Shown here in pieces: positions 24,151 through 38,599 of a DNA stretch of 64,000 bases. The notes beneath the pieces were generated by a model. It saw only the letters and a list, made by a program, of their open reading frames with translations, had not been told where the DNA came from and ran no database searches. Numbering within the stretch: the first letter of the stretch is position 1; each line of letters begins with the position of its first letter. This DNA is from Mermis nigrescens (Eukaryota; Nematoda; Enoplea; Mermithida; Mermithidae), in assembly GCA_036768485.1 (NCBI GenBank), contig JAVLUZ010000718.1, forward strand, positions 62,001 to 126,000. The letters run 5' to 3'. The translations under genes and the position numbers were made by a program.

Positions 24151-25676
24151 TAACCCTAGCACTACTCAGCTGTGTAAAATTTACCCAGCCGTTGATTTTG
24201 TGTAATAGATTTTTTCATAGTGTTAGCTATGAATAAATATAGTACGTACGACAGCAAACAATGGTTTTACATCGAAACAGTAAAAAATCTGATATGGAGC
24301 CCTTAAACATGGAAATTTGGCAAAAAATGATAAATGTGCTGAAATTTCTAATGGGGGAAAAATTTCCCCCACACAAAATGACTGAAAAATCATTTTTATT
24401 TTGTTTGTTTCGTGTCTTGCAGCTGTTGAAAGTATTCCCAGCTACTGTATGTAGCTTTTAGCTGTCATTTCCATAAAAAATTCTAATAAAACCCCATTAA
24501 AACCAAAAAAACCCAAAATTCGAAATATCTGGGTTTTTTTTCCATCAATGACTACCACCCACATAAATCTAAACTAAACCTAGTGAAAATAAAAGTTTGA
24601 CCAGGTAATGTGACTTACACGAAAAATTCAGAAAAAAATAATTTTTTGAACTCTGTGAGCGTGCACGCGCCATCATATAACCAGTCGTGAAAAATGTCTA
24701 CCAGTCGAATTTCAACTATGATAGCTCTTTTTATAGATAAATGGACCGCGAATTTCATGAAATAAAGTATATGTATAGACGTTGATGTAATAATTTGCAT
24801 CAAAAATGCAGAAAACAACAAACAAAAATTGTGAAATTTTGGCAATGGACTTCGAAGTGATTTTTCAATCGCTACAGTAAACCGTGGGTGCTTAAAGTGC
24901 TTATATCTGATGTCCAATCATTAAGATTTAGTCTGTTCGTTTTTCTTGTCCGACTATATGTCATGGTCATGTTATGGGGATGCCTGATTCTCGATTGCCT
25001 ATAAAACATTTAACAGCTCGCAGGGGCCAACTTGGAAACGTCCCAAAAGGCAAGGGAACTTATTATGACCCCATTCAACCTTAGTCGAAAAAAGTTTAAC
25101 ATTTCGTGGCTACATCATCTTAGGTCAATCGCTGCCGACCGGGTGCAGTGGTGCACAATTTCCAAGAACATGGTCAATGCCCACTATGGGCGGAATGGCC
25201 GATAAGCAAAGTAAGCACGTAAGCAAACCCAGTGGTAAAGTACACCGAGGGTAACTCAATCCGGGGGGCCGGCTTGTCAGTTCTTATTGCCTAGTTGAAA
25301 GGTTTTCAAAAATTCACTTACCGCTTTTCAATCCGAAATTCATAAAAATCACCTGTTTAATTATTACGTACGATGACTGTCAGCATAGAGCTCGTTGTTG
25401 TTGGAATCATTGTTCAGTAGTGCTAGGAACAAAAACATTTCTGAAAGAGCTTTTGACTAGAAAATAAGTTGAAATTATCAATTTGAGAATTTCTGGGGTT
25501 TGGGGAATACATAGTTCAACTGACCTTGCATGCAAACCGGGGTTAAGCAAGTGACTACAAGCGTTCGGTGTCTAGGGCATAGCTGCAGAGATTCTCCGAA
25601 ATGCAAGCGGTCAGCAATTTAGGACCGAGGAGATCGAGGCCATAGGAATTGAGGGTCACTTAGGTTGGGTCGTGAC
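24151..25676. other. Non-coding interval, no feature recognised
   Basis: About 1.5 kb without a credible exon. A short G/C-flanked near-palindrome (GGGGGAAAAATTTCCCCC) lies near 24354-24371. A GC-richer patch spans 25020-25290. No tRNA or rRNA match is seen. Confidence 0.5.
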
Positions 25677-25932
25677 CACACCTGGGCGTGGGGGGTTTGG
25701 GGGTATGCACCCCCCAGAAACAAATACCCCCCCCCAGAAATCAAAATACCCCCCCAGAATTCAATTTTTGAAATTTTTTTCGTTTTTTCGCAATTTTTTG
25801 ATGCCAATGGATATTGCTTGATGAGAAACGTCGAAAAATGGTGTTTTTATCGCCATACCACCATTTTTAAGACCATTTTTTGACCTTCAAAAAAATCTTG
25901 CACCCCCAGAATTTTCTTGCTGCCCACGTATG
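25677..25932 (+). mobile_element. hAT-type MITE, copy with perfect 8-bp duplication, beside the satellite
   Basis: A 256-bp copy runs from CACACCTGGGC to GCCCACGTATG. The flanking duplication GTCGTGAC (25669-25676 and 25933-25940) is perfect. It sits about 50 bp left of the first satellite sequence. Confidence 0.93.
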
Positions 25933-26345
25933 GTCGTGACCTTAGAGTGTCTATCAACCTGACCAGCGCTAAGAGTAGCATAGGTAGAAGAAGAAAAAGG
26001 GACAAATTAGTGATTTTCTTCAATATGCATGTTGACAAAAATGTGCTGTATTGTTTTGACCAAGCTTGCAGTATGCTGCTCAACTGAGCAATGGAACATT
26101 ATTTAGTGCTCAATCTGTTAATTACAACTGACATTTTATGACAAAAATAAAATTATGTTATTTGGAATGCCGATTGGATTGTCTTTTAAGGACGGCGAGC
26201 TATGCACCCGACTGTTTTGGTCAAGCTTGGAGTAAGCCGCTCAACTGAGCAATAAAACGTTTGCTTGATTGTTTTGGCCAAGCTTGCAGTATGCTGCTCA
26301 ACCGAGCAATGGAACATTATTTAACGTTTGATCCGTTAATTACAA

Positions 26346-28880
26346 TTGACGTATTCCAACAAAAATAAAATCAGGTTATTTGGAACGCCAATTGAATTGG
26401 TTTTTGAGGACAACAAGCTATATGTAAAAAAGCCACCAAAGGATAAGAAAAAGTTATTCCGTTATTGCGAGTGCTGCCTAATTTGCCATTACCGCCAAAG
26501 AAGAATACGGGACAAATTAGTGATTTTCTTCAATATGCATGTCGACAAAAATGCGCATGATTGTTTTGGCCCAGCTTGCAGTATGCTGCTAAACCAAGCA
26601 ATGGAACTTTATTTAACATTCGATCCATTAATCACAATTGACGTATTCCGACAAAAATAAAATTACGTTATTTGGAATGCAGATTGGATTGTCTTTTAAG
26701 GATAGCAAGCTATGCGCCTGATTGTTTTGGCTGCCACTCAACTGAGCAATAAAACGCTTTCCTGATTGTTTTGGCCAAGCTTGGAGTATGCCGCTCAACT
26801 GAGCGATAAAACACTGGCATGATTGTTTTGGCCAAGCTTTCAGTATGCTGCTCAACCGAGCAATGGAATGTTATTTAACGTTTGATTCGTTAATTACAAT
26901 TGACGTATTCCAACAAAAATAAAATCAGGTTATTTGGAACGCCAATTGAATTGGTTTTTGAGGACAACAAGCTATATGTAAAAAAGCCACAAAAGAATAA
27001 GGAAAAGTTATTCCGTTATTGCGAGTGCTGCCTAATTTGCCATTACCGCCAAAGAAGAATAAGGGACAAATCAGTGATTTTCTTCAATATGCATGTCAAC
27101 AAAAATGCGCATGATTGTTTTGGCCCAGCTTGCAGTATGCTGCTCAACCAAGCAATGGAACTTTATTTAACATTTGATCCATTAATTACAATTGACGTAT
27201 TCCGACAAAAATAAAATTACGTTATTTGGAATGCCAATTGGATTGTCTTTTAAGGATGGCAAGCTATGCGCCTGATTGTTTTGGCTGCCACTCAACTGAG
27301 CAATAAAACGCTTTCCTGATTGTTTTGGCCAAGCTTGGAGTATGCCGCTCAACTGAGCGATAAAACACTGGCTTGATTGTTTTGGCCAAGCTTGCAGTAT
27401 GCTGCTCAACCAAGCAATGGAATATTATTTAACGTTTGATCCGTTAATTACAATTGACGTATTCCAACAAAAATAAAATCAGGTTATTTGGAACGCCAAT
27501 TGAATTGGTTTTTGAGGACAACAAGCTATATGTAAAAAAGCCACTAAAGAATAAGAAAAAGTTATTCCATTACTGCGAGTGCTGCCTAATTTGTCATTAC
27601 CGCCAAAGAAGAATACGGGACAAATTAGTGATTTTCTTCAATATGCATGTCGACAAAAATGCGCATGATTGTTTTGGCCCAGCTTGCAGTATGCTGCTAA
27701 ACCAAGCAATGGAACTTTATTTAACATTCGATCCATTAATCACAATTGACGTATTCCGACAAAAATAAAATTACGTTATTTGGAATGCAGATTGGATTGT
27801 CTTTTAAGGATGGCAAGCTATGCGCCTGATTGTTTTGGCTGCCACTCAACTGAGCAATAAAACGCTTTCCTGATTGTTTTGGCCAAGCTTGGAGTATGCC
27901 GCTCAACTGAGCGATAAAACACTGGCATTATTGTTTTGGCCAAGCTTTCAGTATGCTGCTCAACCGAGCAATGGAATGTTATTTAACGTTTGATTCGTTA
28001 ATTACAATTGACGTATTCCAACAAAAATAAAATCAGGTTATTTGGAACGCCAATTGATATGGTTTTCGAGGACAACAAGCTATATGTAAAAAAGCCACAA
28101 AAGAATAAGAAAAAGTTATTCCGTTATTGCGAGTGCTGCCTAATTTGCCATTACCGCCAAAGAAGAATAAGGGACAAATCAGTGATTTTCTTCAATATGC
28201 ATGTCAACAAAAATGCGCATGATTGTTTTGGCCCAGCTTGCAGTATGCTGCTCAACCAAGCAATGGAACTTTATTTAACATTTGATCCATTAATTACAAT
28301 TGACGTATTCCGACAAAAATAAAATTACGTTATTTGGAATGCCAATTGGATTGTCTTTTAAGGATGGCAAGCTATGCGCCTGATTGTTTTGGCTGCCACT
28401 CAACTGAGCAATAAAACGCTTTCCTGATTGTTTTGGCCAAGCTTGGAGTATGCCGCTCAACTGAGCGATAAAACACTGGCTTGATTGTTTTGGCCAAGCT
28501 TGCAGTATGCTGCTCAACCAAGCAATGGAATGTTATTTAACGTTTGATCCGTTAATTACAGTTGACGTATTCCAACAAAAATAAAATCAGGTTATTTGGA
28601 ACGCCAATTGAATTGGTTTTTGAGGACAACAAGCTATATGTAAAAAAGCCACTAAAGAATAAGAAAAAGTTATTCCATTACTGTGAGTGCTGCCTAATTT
28701 GCCATTACCGCCAAAGAAGAATAAGGGACAAATCAGTGATTTTCTTCAATATGCATGTTGTCAAAAATGCGCATGATTGTTTTGGTCCAGCTTGCAGTAT
28801 GCTGCTCAATCAAGCAATGGAACTTTATTTAACAGTTGATCCATTAATTACAATTGACGTATTGACAAAAATAAAATTAC
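26346..28880 (+). repeat. Five 554-bp A+B higher-order units carrying a conserved 104-codon frame
   Basis: Unit starts at 26346, 26900, 27454, 28008 and 28562 are exactly 554 bp apart. In each, the A part stays open for 104 codons (136 in the last, where a 3-base loss removes the usual stop). Elsewhere in the array an extra A after AAGAAAAA breaks the same frame into 66-71 codon pieces. The frame includes a Cys-rich CECCLICH segment near residues 42-49 and ends ITIDVFRQK. It has no ATG near its start, only TTG after a stop, so translation is doubtful. I recognise no domain. Confidence 0.93.
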
Positions 28881-30299
28881 GTTATTTGGAATGCCAATTG
28901 GATTGTCTTTTAAGGATGGCAAGCTATGCGCCTGATTGTTTTGGCTGCCACTCAACTGAGCAGCTCTCTTGATTGTTTTGGCCAAGCTTGGAGTATGCCA
29001 CTCAACCAAGCGATGGAACATTATTTGGCGTTTAATCCGTTAATTACGACTGACGTATTCCGGCAAAAATAAAATTACGTTATTCGGAACGCCGATTGGA
29101 TTGTCTTTTAAGGACGGTGAGCTATACGTAAAAAAGGCACAAAATAATAAGAAAAAATTTATTCTGTTATTGCGAGTGCCGCCTAATCTGCCATTACCGC
29201 CAAAGAAGAAAAAGGGATAAATCAGTGATTTTCTTCAATATGCATGTCAACAAAAATTTGCCTGATTGTTTCGGCCCAGCTTGCTGTATGCTGCTCAACC
29301 AAGCAATGGAACGTTATTTAGTGCTAAATCTGTTAATTACGACTGACATATTATGACAAAAATAAAATTATGTTATTTGGAATGCCGATTAGATTGTCTT
29401 TTAAGGTCGGCGAGCTATGCGCCTGATTGTTTTGGCCAAGCTTGGAGTATGCTGCTCAACCGAGCAATGGAACATTATTTAACGTTTGATCCATTAATTA
29501 CAATTGACGTATTCCGACAAAAATAAAATTACGTTATTTGGAACACCAAATGAATTGGTTTTTGAGGGCAACAAGCTATACATAAGAAAAGCGCCAAATA
29601 ATAAGAAAAAATTAATTCTGTTATTGTGAGTGCCGCCTAATTTGCCACTACCGCCAAAGAAGAAAAAGTGACAAATTAGTGATTTCCTTCAAATGCATGT
29701 TGACAAAAATGCGCTCGATTGTTTTGACCAAGCTTGCAGTATGCTGCTCAACCAAGCAATGAAACTTTATATAGTGCTCATCTATTAATTACGACTGACA
29801 TATTCCGACAAAAATAAAATTACGTTATTCGGAATGCCAATTGGATTGTCTTTTGAGACGGCGAGCTATGCGCCTGATTGTTTTGGCCAAGCTTGGAGTA
29901 TGCCGCTCAACTGAGCGATAAAACACTGGCTTGATTGTTTTGGCCAAGCTTGCAGTATGCTGCTCGACCGAGCAATGGAATGTTATTAAACGTTTGATCC
30001 ATTAATTACAATTGACGTATTCCAACAAAAATAAAATTACATTATTCGGAACGCCGATTGAATTCGTTTTTGAGGACAACAAGCTAGACGTAAAAAAACC
30101 GCCAAATAATAAGAAAAAATTAATGCTGTTATTGCGAGTGCCGCCTAATTTGCCATTACCGCTGAAGAAGAAAAAGGGACAAATTCGTGATTTTCTTCAA
30201 TATGCATGTTGACAAAAATGTGCTGTATTGTTTTGACCAAGCTTGCAGTATGCTGCTCAACCGAGCAATGGAACATTATTTAACGTTTAATCCGTTAAT

Positions 30300-31900
30300 T
30301 ATGACTGACGTATTCCGGCAAAAATAAAATTACGTTATTCGGAACGCCGATTGGATTGTCTTTTAAGGACGGTGAGCTATACGTAAAAAAGGCACCAAAT
30401 AATAAGAAAAAATTTATTCTGTTATTGCGAGTGCCGCCTAATCTGCCCTTACCGCCAACAAAGAAAAAGGGACAAATCAGTGATTTTCTTCAATATGCAT
30501 GTCAACAAAAATTTGCCTGATTGTTTCGGCCCAGCTTGCTGTATGCTGCTCAACCAAGCAATGGAACGTTATTTAACGTTTGATCCGTTAATTACAATTG
30601 ACGTATTCTGACAAAAATAAAATTACGTTATTCGAAACGCCGATTGAATTGGTTTTTGAGGACAACCAGCTATACGTGAAAAAACTGCCAAATAAAAAGA
30701 AAAACTTAATTCTGTTATTGCGAGTGCCGCCTAATTTGCCATTACCGCTGAGGAAGAAAAAGGGACAAATTAGTGATTTTCTTCAATATGCATGTCAACA
30801 AAAATGTGCTGGATTGTTTTGACCAAGCTTGTAGTATGCTGCTCAACCGAGCAATGGAACGTTATTTAACGTTTGATCCATTAATTACAATTGACGTATT
30901 CCAACAAAAATAAAATTACGTTATTCGGAACGCCGATTGAACTGGTTTCTGAGGACAACAAGCTATATGTAAAAAAACCGCCAAATAATAAGAAAAAATT
31001 AATTCTGTTATTGCTAGTGCCGCCTAATTTGCCATTACCGCCAAAGAAGAAAAAGGGACAAATTAGTGATTTTCTTCAATATGCATGTCGACAAAAATGC
31101 GCATGATTGTTTTGGCCCAGCTTGCAGTATGCTGCTCAACCGAGCAATTGAACTTTATTTAACATTTGATCCATTAATTACAATTGACGTATTCCGACAA
31201 AAATAAAATTACGTTATTTGGAATGCCAATTGGATTGTCTTTTAAGGATGGCAAGCTATGCGCCTGATTGTTTTGGCTGCCACTCAACTGAGCAATAAAA
31301 CGCTTTCTTGATTGTTTTGGCCAAGCTTAGAGTATGCTGCTCAACCAAGCGATGGAACGTTATTTGGCGTTTAATCCATTAATTACGACCACACCTGGGC
31401 GTGGGGGTTTGGGGGGTATGCATCCCCCCAGAAACCAAAATACCCCCACCCAGAAATCAAAATACCCCCCCCCCAGAATTCAATTTTTGAAATTTTTTTT
31501 TGATTTTTTCGCAATTTTTTGATGCCAATGGATAGTGCTTGATGAGAAACGTCAAAAAATGGTGTTTTTATCGCCATACTACCACTTTTAAGGCCATTTT
31601 TCGACCTTCAAAAAAATCTTGCACCCCCAGAATTTTCTTGCTGCCCACGTATGATTACGACTGATGTATTCCGGCAAAAATAAAATTACGTTATTTGGAA
31701 CGCCGATTGGATTGTCTTTTAAGGACGGTGAGCTATACGTAAAAAAGGCACCAAATAATAAGAAAAAATTAATTCTGTTATTGCGAGTGCCACCTAATTT
31801 GCCATTACCGCCAAAGAAGAAAAAGGGACAAATTAGTGATTTCCTTCAAAATGCATGTTGACAAAAGTTTGCCTGATTGTCTTGGCCCAGCTTGCTGTAT
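30300..31900 (+). repeat. Segment of the satellite duplicated near 46330-48100
   Basis: Unit landmarks at 30598 and 30891 recur at 46631 and 46924 (offset 16,033). The MITE at 31390 recurs at 47584 in the same site (offset 16,194). The 161-bp difference between offsets reflects extra sequence near 47150-47340 in the second copy. Confidence 0.88.
31390..31653 (+). mobile_element. hAT-type MITE inserted in a satellite unit
   Basis: 264 bp from CACACCTGGGC to GCCCACGTATG, flanked by the perfect duplication ATTACGAC (31382-31389, 31654-31661). Uninterrupted neighbouring units read 'ttaattacgactgacgtattccgg', giving the empty site and proving an 8-bp duplication. Confidence 0.95.
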
Positions 31901-32819
31901 GCTGCTCAACCAAGCAATGGAACGTTATTTAACGTTTGATCCGTTAATTACAATTGACGTATTCCGACAAAAATAAAATTACGTCGATTGAATTGGTTTT
32001 TGAAGACAACAAGCTATATGTAAGAAAGCCGCCAAAGAATAAGAAAAAATTTATTCCGTTATTGTGAGTGCCGCCTAATTTGCCATTACCGCCAAAGAAG
32101 AAAAAGGGACAAATTAGTGATTTTCTTCAATATGCATGTTGACAAAAATTTGCCTGATTGTTTTGGCCCAGCTTGCTGTATGCTGCTCAACCAAGCAATG
32201 GAACGTTATTTAACGTTTGATCCGTTAATTACAATTGACGTATTCAACAAAAATAAAATTACGTTATTCGGAACGCCGATTGAATTGGTTTTTGAGGACA
32301 ACAAGCTATACATAAAAAAAGCGCCAAATAATAAGAAAAAATTAATTCTGTTATTGCGAGTGCCGCCTAATTTGCCATTACCGCCAAAGAAGAAAAAGGG
32401 ACAAATTAGTGATTTCCTTCAAAATGCATGTTGACAAAAATTTGCCTGATTGTTTTGGCCCAGCTTGCTGTATGCTGCTCAACCAAGCAATGGAACGTTA
32501 TTTAACGTTTGATCCGTTAATTACAATTGACGTATTCAACAAAAATAAAATTACGTTATTCGGAACGCCGATTGAATTGGTTTTTGAGGACAACAAGCTA
32601 TACATAAAAAAAGCGCCAAATAATAAGAAAAAAATTAATTCTGTTATTGCGAGTGCCGCCTAATTTGCCATTACCGCCAAAGAAGAAAAAGGGACAAATT
32701 AGTGATTTCCTTCAAAATGCATGTTGACAAAAATTTGCCTGATTGTTTTGGCCCAGCTTGCTGTATGCTGCTCAACCAAGCAATGGAACGTTATTTAACG
32801 TTTGATCCGTTAATTACAA

Positions 32820-35000
32820 TTGACGTATTCTGACAAAAATAAAATTACGTCGATTGAATTGGTTTTTGAGGACAACAAGCTATATGTAAGAAAGCCGCCA
32901 AAGAATAAGAAAAAATTTATTCCGTTATTGCAAGTGCCGCCTAATTTGTTATTACCGCCAAAGAAGAAAAAGGGACAAATTAGTGATTTTCTTCAATATG
33001 CATGTCGACAAAAATGCGCCTGATTGTTTTGACCCAGCTTGCAGTATGCTGCTCAACCGAGCAATGGAACGTTATTTATTGTTTGATCCGTTAATTACAA
33101 TTGACGTATTCCAACAAAAATAAAATTACGTTATTCGGAACGCCGATTGAATTGGTTTTTGAGGACAACAAGCTATACATAAAAAAGCGCCAAATAATAA
33201 GAAAAAAATTAATTCTGTTATTGCGAGTGCCGCCTAATTTGCCATTACCGCCAAAGAAGAAAAAGGGACAAATTAGTGATTTCCTTCAAAATGCATGTTG
33301 ACAAAAATGCGCTTGATTGTTTTGACCAAGCTTGCAGTATGCTGCTCAACCAAGCAATGGAACTTTATTCAGCGCTCAATCTGTTATTTATTACTGACGT
33401 ATTCCAACAAACATAAAATTACGTTATTTGGAATGCCGATTGGATTGTCTTTTAAAAATGGTGAGCTATGTGCCTGATTGTTTTGGCTGCCATTCAACTG
33501 AGCGATAAAACGCTTGCTGGATTGTTTTGGCCAAGCTTGGAGTATGCCGCTCAAGCGAGCAATGGAATGTTATTTGGCATTTAATCTGTTAATTACAACT
33601 GACGTATTCCGGCAAAAATAAAATTACGTTATTCGGAATGCCAATTGGATTGTCTTTCAAGGACGGTGAGCTATACGTAAAAAAGCCGCCAAATAATAAG
33701 AAAAAATTTATTCCGTTATTGCGAGTGCCGCCTAATTTGCTATTACCACCAAAGAAGAAAAAGGGACAAATTAGTGATTTTGTTCAATATGCATGTCGAC
33801 AAAAATGCGCCTGATTGTTTTATCCAAGCTTGCAGTATGCTGCTCAACCAAGCAATGGAATGTTATTTAACGTTCGATCCGTTCATTACAATTGACGTAT
33901 TTTCACAAAAATAAAATTACGTCATTTTGAACGCCGATTGAATTGGTTTTTGAGGACAACAAGCTATATGTAAGAAATCCGCCAAAGAATAAGAAAAAAT
34001 TTATTCCATTATTGCGAGTGCCGCCTAATTTGCCATTACCGCCGAAGAAGAAAAAGGGACAAATTAGTGATTTTCTTCAATATGCATGTTGACAAAAATG
34101 CGCGTGATTGTTTTGACCCAGCTTGCAGTATGCTGCTCAACCGAGCAATGGAACGTTATTTAACGTTTGATCCATTAATTACAATTGATGTATTCCAACA
34201 AAAATAAAATTACGTTATTCGGAACGCCGATTGAATTGGTTTTTGAGGACAACAAGCTATACGTAAAAAAAGCGCCAAATAATAAGAAAAAATTAATTCT
34301 GTTATTGCGAGTGCCACCTAATTTGCCATTACCACCAAAGAAGAAAAAGGGACAAATTAGTGATTTTCTTCAATATGCATGTCAACAAAAATGCGCCTGA
34401 TTGTTTTGACCCAGCTTGCAGTATGCTGCTCAACCGAGCAATGGAACGTTATTTAACGTTTGATCCGTTAATTACAATTGACGTATTCCAACAAAAATAA
34501 AATTACGTTATTCGGAACGCCGATTGAATTGGTTTTTGAGGACAACAAGCTATACGTAAAAAAAGCGCCAAATAATAAGAAAAAAATTATTTCTGTTATT
34601 GCGAGTGCCGCCTAATTTGCCATTACCGCCAAAGAAGAAAAAGGGACAAATTAGTGATTTCCTTCAAAATGCATGTTGACAAAAATTTGCCTGATTGTTT
34701 TGGCCCAGCTTGCTGTATGCTGCTCAACCAAGCAATGGAACGTTATTTAACGTTTGATCCGTTAATTACAATTGACGTATTCTGACAAAAATAAAATTAA
34801 GTTATTTGAAACGCCGATTGAATTCGTTTTTGAGGACAACAAGCTAGACGTAAAAAAAGCGCCAAATAATAAGAAAAAAATTAATTCTGTTATTGCGAGT
34901 GCCGCCTAATTTGCCATTACCGCTGAAGAAGAAAAAGGGACAAATTAGTGATTTCCTTCAAAATGCATGTTGACAAAAATGCGCTTGATTGTTTTGACCA
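32820..35000 (+). repeat. Segment of the satellite duplicated at 53686-55870
   Basis: Landmarks at 32820, 33101, 33295 and 34185 recur at 53686, 53967, 54161 and 55051, all at an offset of 20,866 bp. The order of a shortened A (12 bp deleted before 'cgattgaattgg'), a full A and a B-type unit is preserved. Confidence 0.88.
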
Positions 35001-38000
35001 AGCTTGCAGTATGCTGCTCAACCAAGCAATGGAACTTTATTCAGCGCTCAATCTGTTAATTATGACTGACGTATTCCAACAAACATAAAATTACGTTATT
35101 TGGAATGCCGATTGGATTGTCTTTTAAAAATGGTGAGCTATGTGCCTGATTGTTTTGACTGCCGCTCAACTGAGCGATAAAACGCTTGCTGGATTGTTTT
35201 GGCCAAGCTTGGAGTATGCCGCTCAAGCGAGCAATGGAATGTTATTTGGCATTTAATCTGTTAATTACGACTGACGTATTCCGGCAAAAATAAAATTACG
35301 TTATTCGGAATGCCAATTGGATTGTCTTTCAAGGACGGTGAGCTATACGTAAAAAAGCCGCCTAATAATAAGAAAAAATTTATTCCGTTATTGCGAGTGC
35401 CGCCTAATTTGCTATTACCACCAAAGATGAAAAAGGGACAAATTAGTGATTTTGTTCAATATGCATGTCGACAAAAATGTGCCTGATTGTTTTGACCCAG
35501 CTTGCAGTATGCTGCCCAACCGAGCAATGGAACGTTATTTAATGTTCGATCCGTTAATTACAATTGACGTATTCCAACAAAAATAAAATTACATTATTCG
35601 GAACGCCGATTGAATTCGTTTTTGAGGACAACAAGCTAGACGTAAAATAACCGCCAAATATTAAGAAAAAATTAATTCTCTTATTGCGAGTGCCGCCTAA
35701 TTTGCCATTACCGCCAAAGAAGAAAAAGGGACAAATTAGTGATTTTCTTCAATATGCATGTCAACAAAAATGCGCCTGATTGTTTTGACCCAGCTTGCAG
35801 CATGCTGCTCAATCGAGCAATGGAACGTTATTTAACGTTTGATCCATTAATTACAATTGACGTATTCCAACAAAAATAAAATTACATTATTCGGAACGCC
35901 GATTGAATTCGTTTTTGAGGACAACAAGCTAGACGTAAAAAAACCGCCAAATAATAAGAAAAAATTAATTCTGTTATTGCGAGTGCCGCCTAATTTGCCA
36001 TTACTGCTGAAGAAGAAAAAGGGACAAATTAGTGATTTTCTTCAATATGCATGTTGACAAAAATGTGCTGTATTGTTTTGACCAAGCTTGCAGTATGCTG
36101 CTCAACTGAGCAATGGAACGTTATTTAGTGCTCAATCTGTTAATTACAACTGACATTTTATGACAAAAATAAAATTATGTTATTTGGAACGCCGATTGGA
36201 TTGTCTTTCAAGGACAATGAGCTATAGGTAAAAAAGCCGCCAAAGAATAAGAAAAATTTATTCCGTTATTGCGAGTGCCGCTAATTTGCCATTACCGCCA
36301 AAGAAGAAAAAGGGACAAATTAGTGAATTTCTTCAATACGCATGTCAACAAAAATGCGCCTGATTGTTTTGGCCCAGCTTGCAGTATGCTGCTCAACCAA
36401 GCAATGGAACAATATTTAATGTTTGATCCATTAATTACAATTGACGTATTCTGACAAAAATAAAATTACGTTACTTGGAACGCCAATTGAATTGGTTTTT
36501 TTGGACAACAAGCTATGCGTAAAAAAGCTGCCAAAGAATAAGAAAAATTTATTCCGTTATTGTGAGTGCCGCCTAATTTGCCATTACCGCCAAAGAAGAA
36601 AAAGGGACAAATTAGTGATTTTCTTCAATATGCCTGTTAACAAAAATCAAAAATGCGCTGGATTGTTTCGACCAAGCTTGCAGTATGCTGCTCAACTAAG
36701 CGATGGAATGTTACTTAGCGCTCAATCTATTAATTACGACTGACGTATTCCGACAAAAATAAAATTACGTTATTCGGAATGCCGATTGAATTGGTTTTTG
36801 AGGACAACAAGCTATACGTAAAAAAAACTGCCAAATAATAAGAAAAAATTTATTCCGTTATTGTGAGTGCCGCCTAATTTGCCATTACTGCCGAAGAAGA
36901 AAAAGGGACAAATTAGTGATTTTCTTCAATATGCATTTCAACAAAAATGCGCCTGATTGTTTTGACGCAGCTTGCAGTATGCTGCTCAACCGAGTGATGG
37001 AACGTTATTTAACATTTGATCCGTTAATTACAATTGACGTATTCCAACAAAAATAAAATTACGTTATTTGGAACGCCGATTGAATTGGTTTTTGAGGACA
37101 ACAAGCTATACGTAAAAAAAACTGCCAAATAATAAGAAAAAATTAATTCTGTTATTGCAAGTGCCGCCTAATTTGCCATTACCACCGAAGAAGAAAAAGG
37201 GACAAATTATTGATTTTGTTCAATATGCATGTTAACAAAAATGCGCCTGATTGTTGAATCCCAGCTTGCAGTATGCTGCTCAACCAAGCAATGGAACGTT
37301 ATTTAACATTCAATCTGTTCATTACAATTGACATATTTTCACAAGAATAAAATTATGTCATTTGGAACGCCGATTGAATTGGTTTTTGAGGACAACAAGC
37401 TATATGTAAGAAAGCCGCCAAAGAATAAGAAAAAATTTATTCCATTATTGTGAGTGCCGCCTAATTTGCCATTACCGCCGAAGAAGAAAAAGGGACAAAT
37501 TAGTGATTTTCTTCAATATGCATGTCAACAAAAATGCGCTGGATTGTTTTGACCAAGCTTGCAGTATGCTGCTCAACCAAGCAATGGAACGTTATTTAGC
37601 GCTCAATCTGTTAATTATGACTGACGTATTCCAACAAACATAAAATTACGTTATTTGGAATGCCAATTGGATTGTCTTTTAAGGACGGTGAGCTATGCGC
37701 CTGATTGTTTTGGCTGCCGCTCAACTGAGCGATAAAACGCTTGCTGGATTGTTTTGGCCAAAGCTTAGAGTATGCCGCTCAACCGAGCAATGGAATGTTA
37801 TTTGGCATTTAATCTGTTAATTACAACTGACGTATTCCGGCAAAAATAAAATTACGTTATTCGGAATGCCGATTGGATTGTCTTTCAAGGACGGTGAGCT
37901 ATACGTAAAAAAGCCGCCAAATAATAAGAAAAAATTTATTCCGTTATCGCGAGTGCCGCCTAATTTGCTATTACCACCAAAGAAGAAAAAGGGACAAATT

Positions 38001-38599
38001 AGTGATTTTGTTCAATATGCATGTTGACAAAAATGCGCCTGATTGTTGAATCCCAACTTGCAGTATGCTGCTCAACCAAGCAATGGAACGTTATTTAATG
38101 TTCAATCCGTTCATTACAATTGACGTATTTTCACAAGAATAAAATTACGTCATTTGGAATGCCGATTGAATTGGTTTTTGAGGACAACAAGCTATATGTA
38201 AGAAAGCCGCCAAAGAATAAGAAAAAATTTATTCCATTATTGTGAGTGCCGCCTAATTTGCCATTACCGCCAAAGAAGAAAAAGGGACAAATTAGTGATT
38301 TTCTTCAATATGCATGTCGACAAAAATGCGCCTGATTGTTTTGACCCAGCTTGCAGTATGCTGCTCAACCGAGTGATGAAACGTTATTTAACGTTTGATC
38401 CGTTAATTACAATTGACGTATTCCAACAAAAATAAAATTATGTTATTCGGAACGCCTATTGAATTGGTTTTTGAAGACAACAAGCTATACGTAAAAAAAA
38501 GCGCCAAATAATAAGAAAAAATTTATTCTGTTATTGCCAGTGCCGCCTAATTTGCCATTACCGCCAAAGAAGAAAAAGGGACAAATTAGTGATTTCCTT

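Noticed and set aside
24351..24374. GGGGGAAAAATTTCCCCC near-palindrome as a regulatory site
   Set aside because: A single occurrence with an odd centre and no gene nearby.
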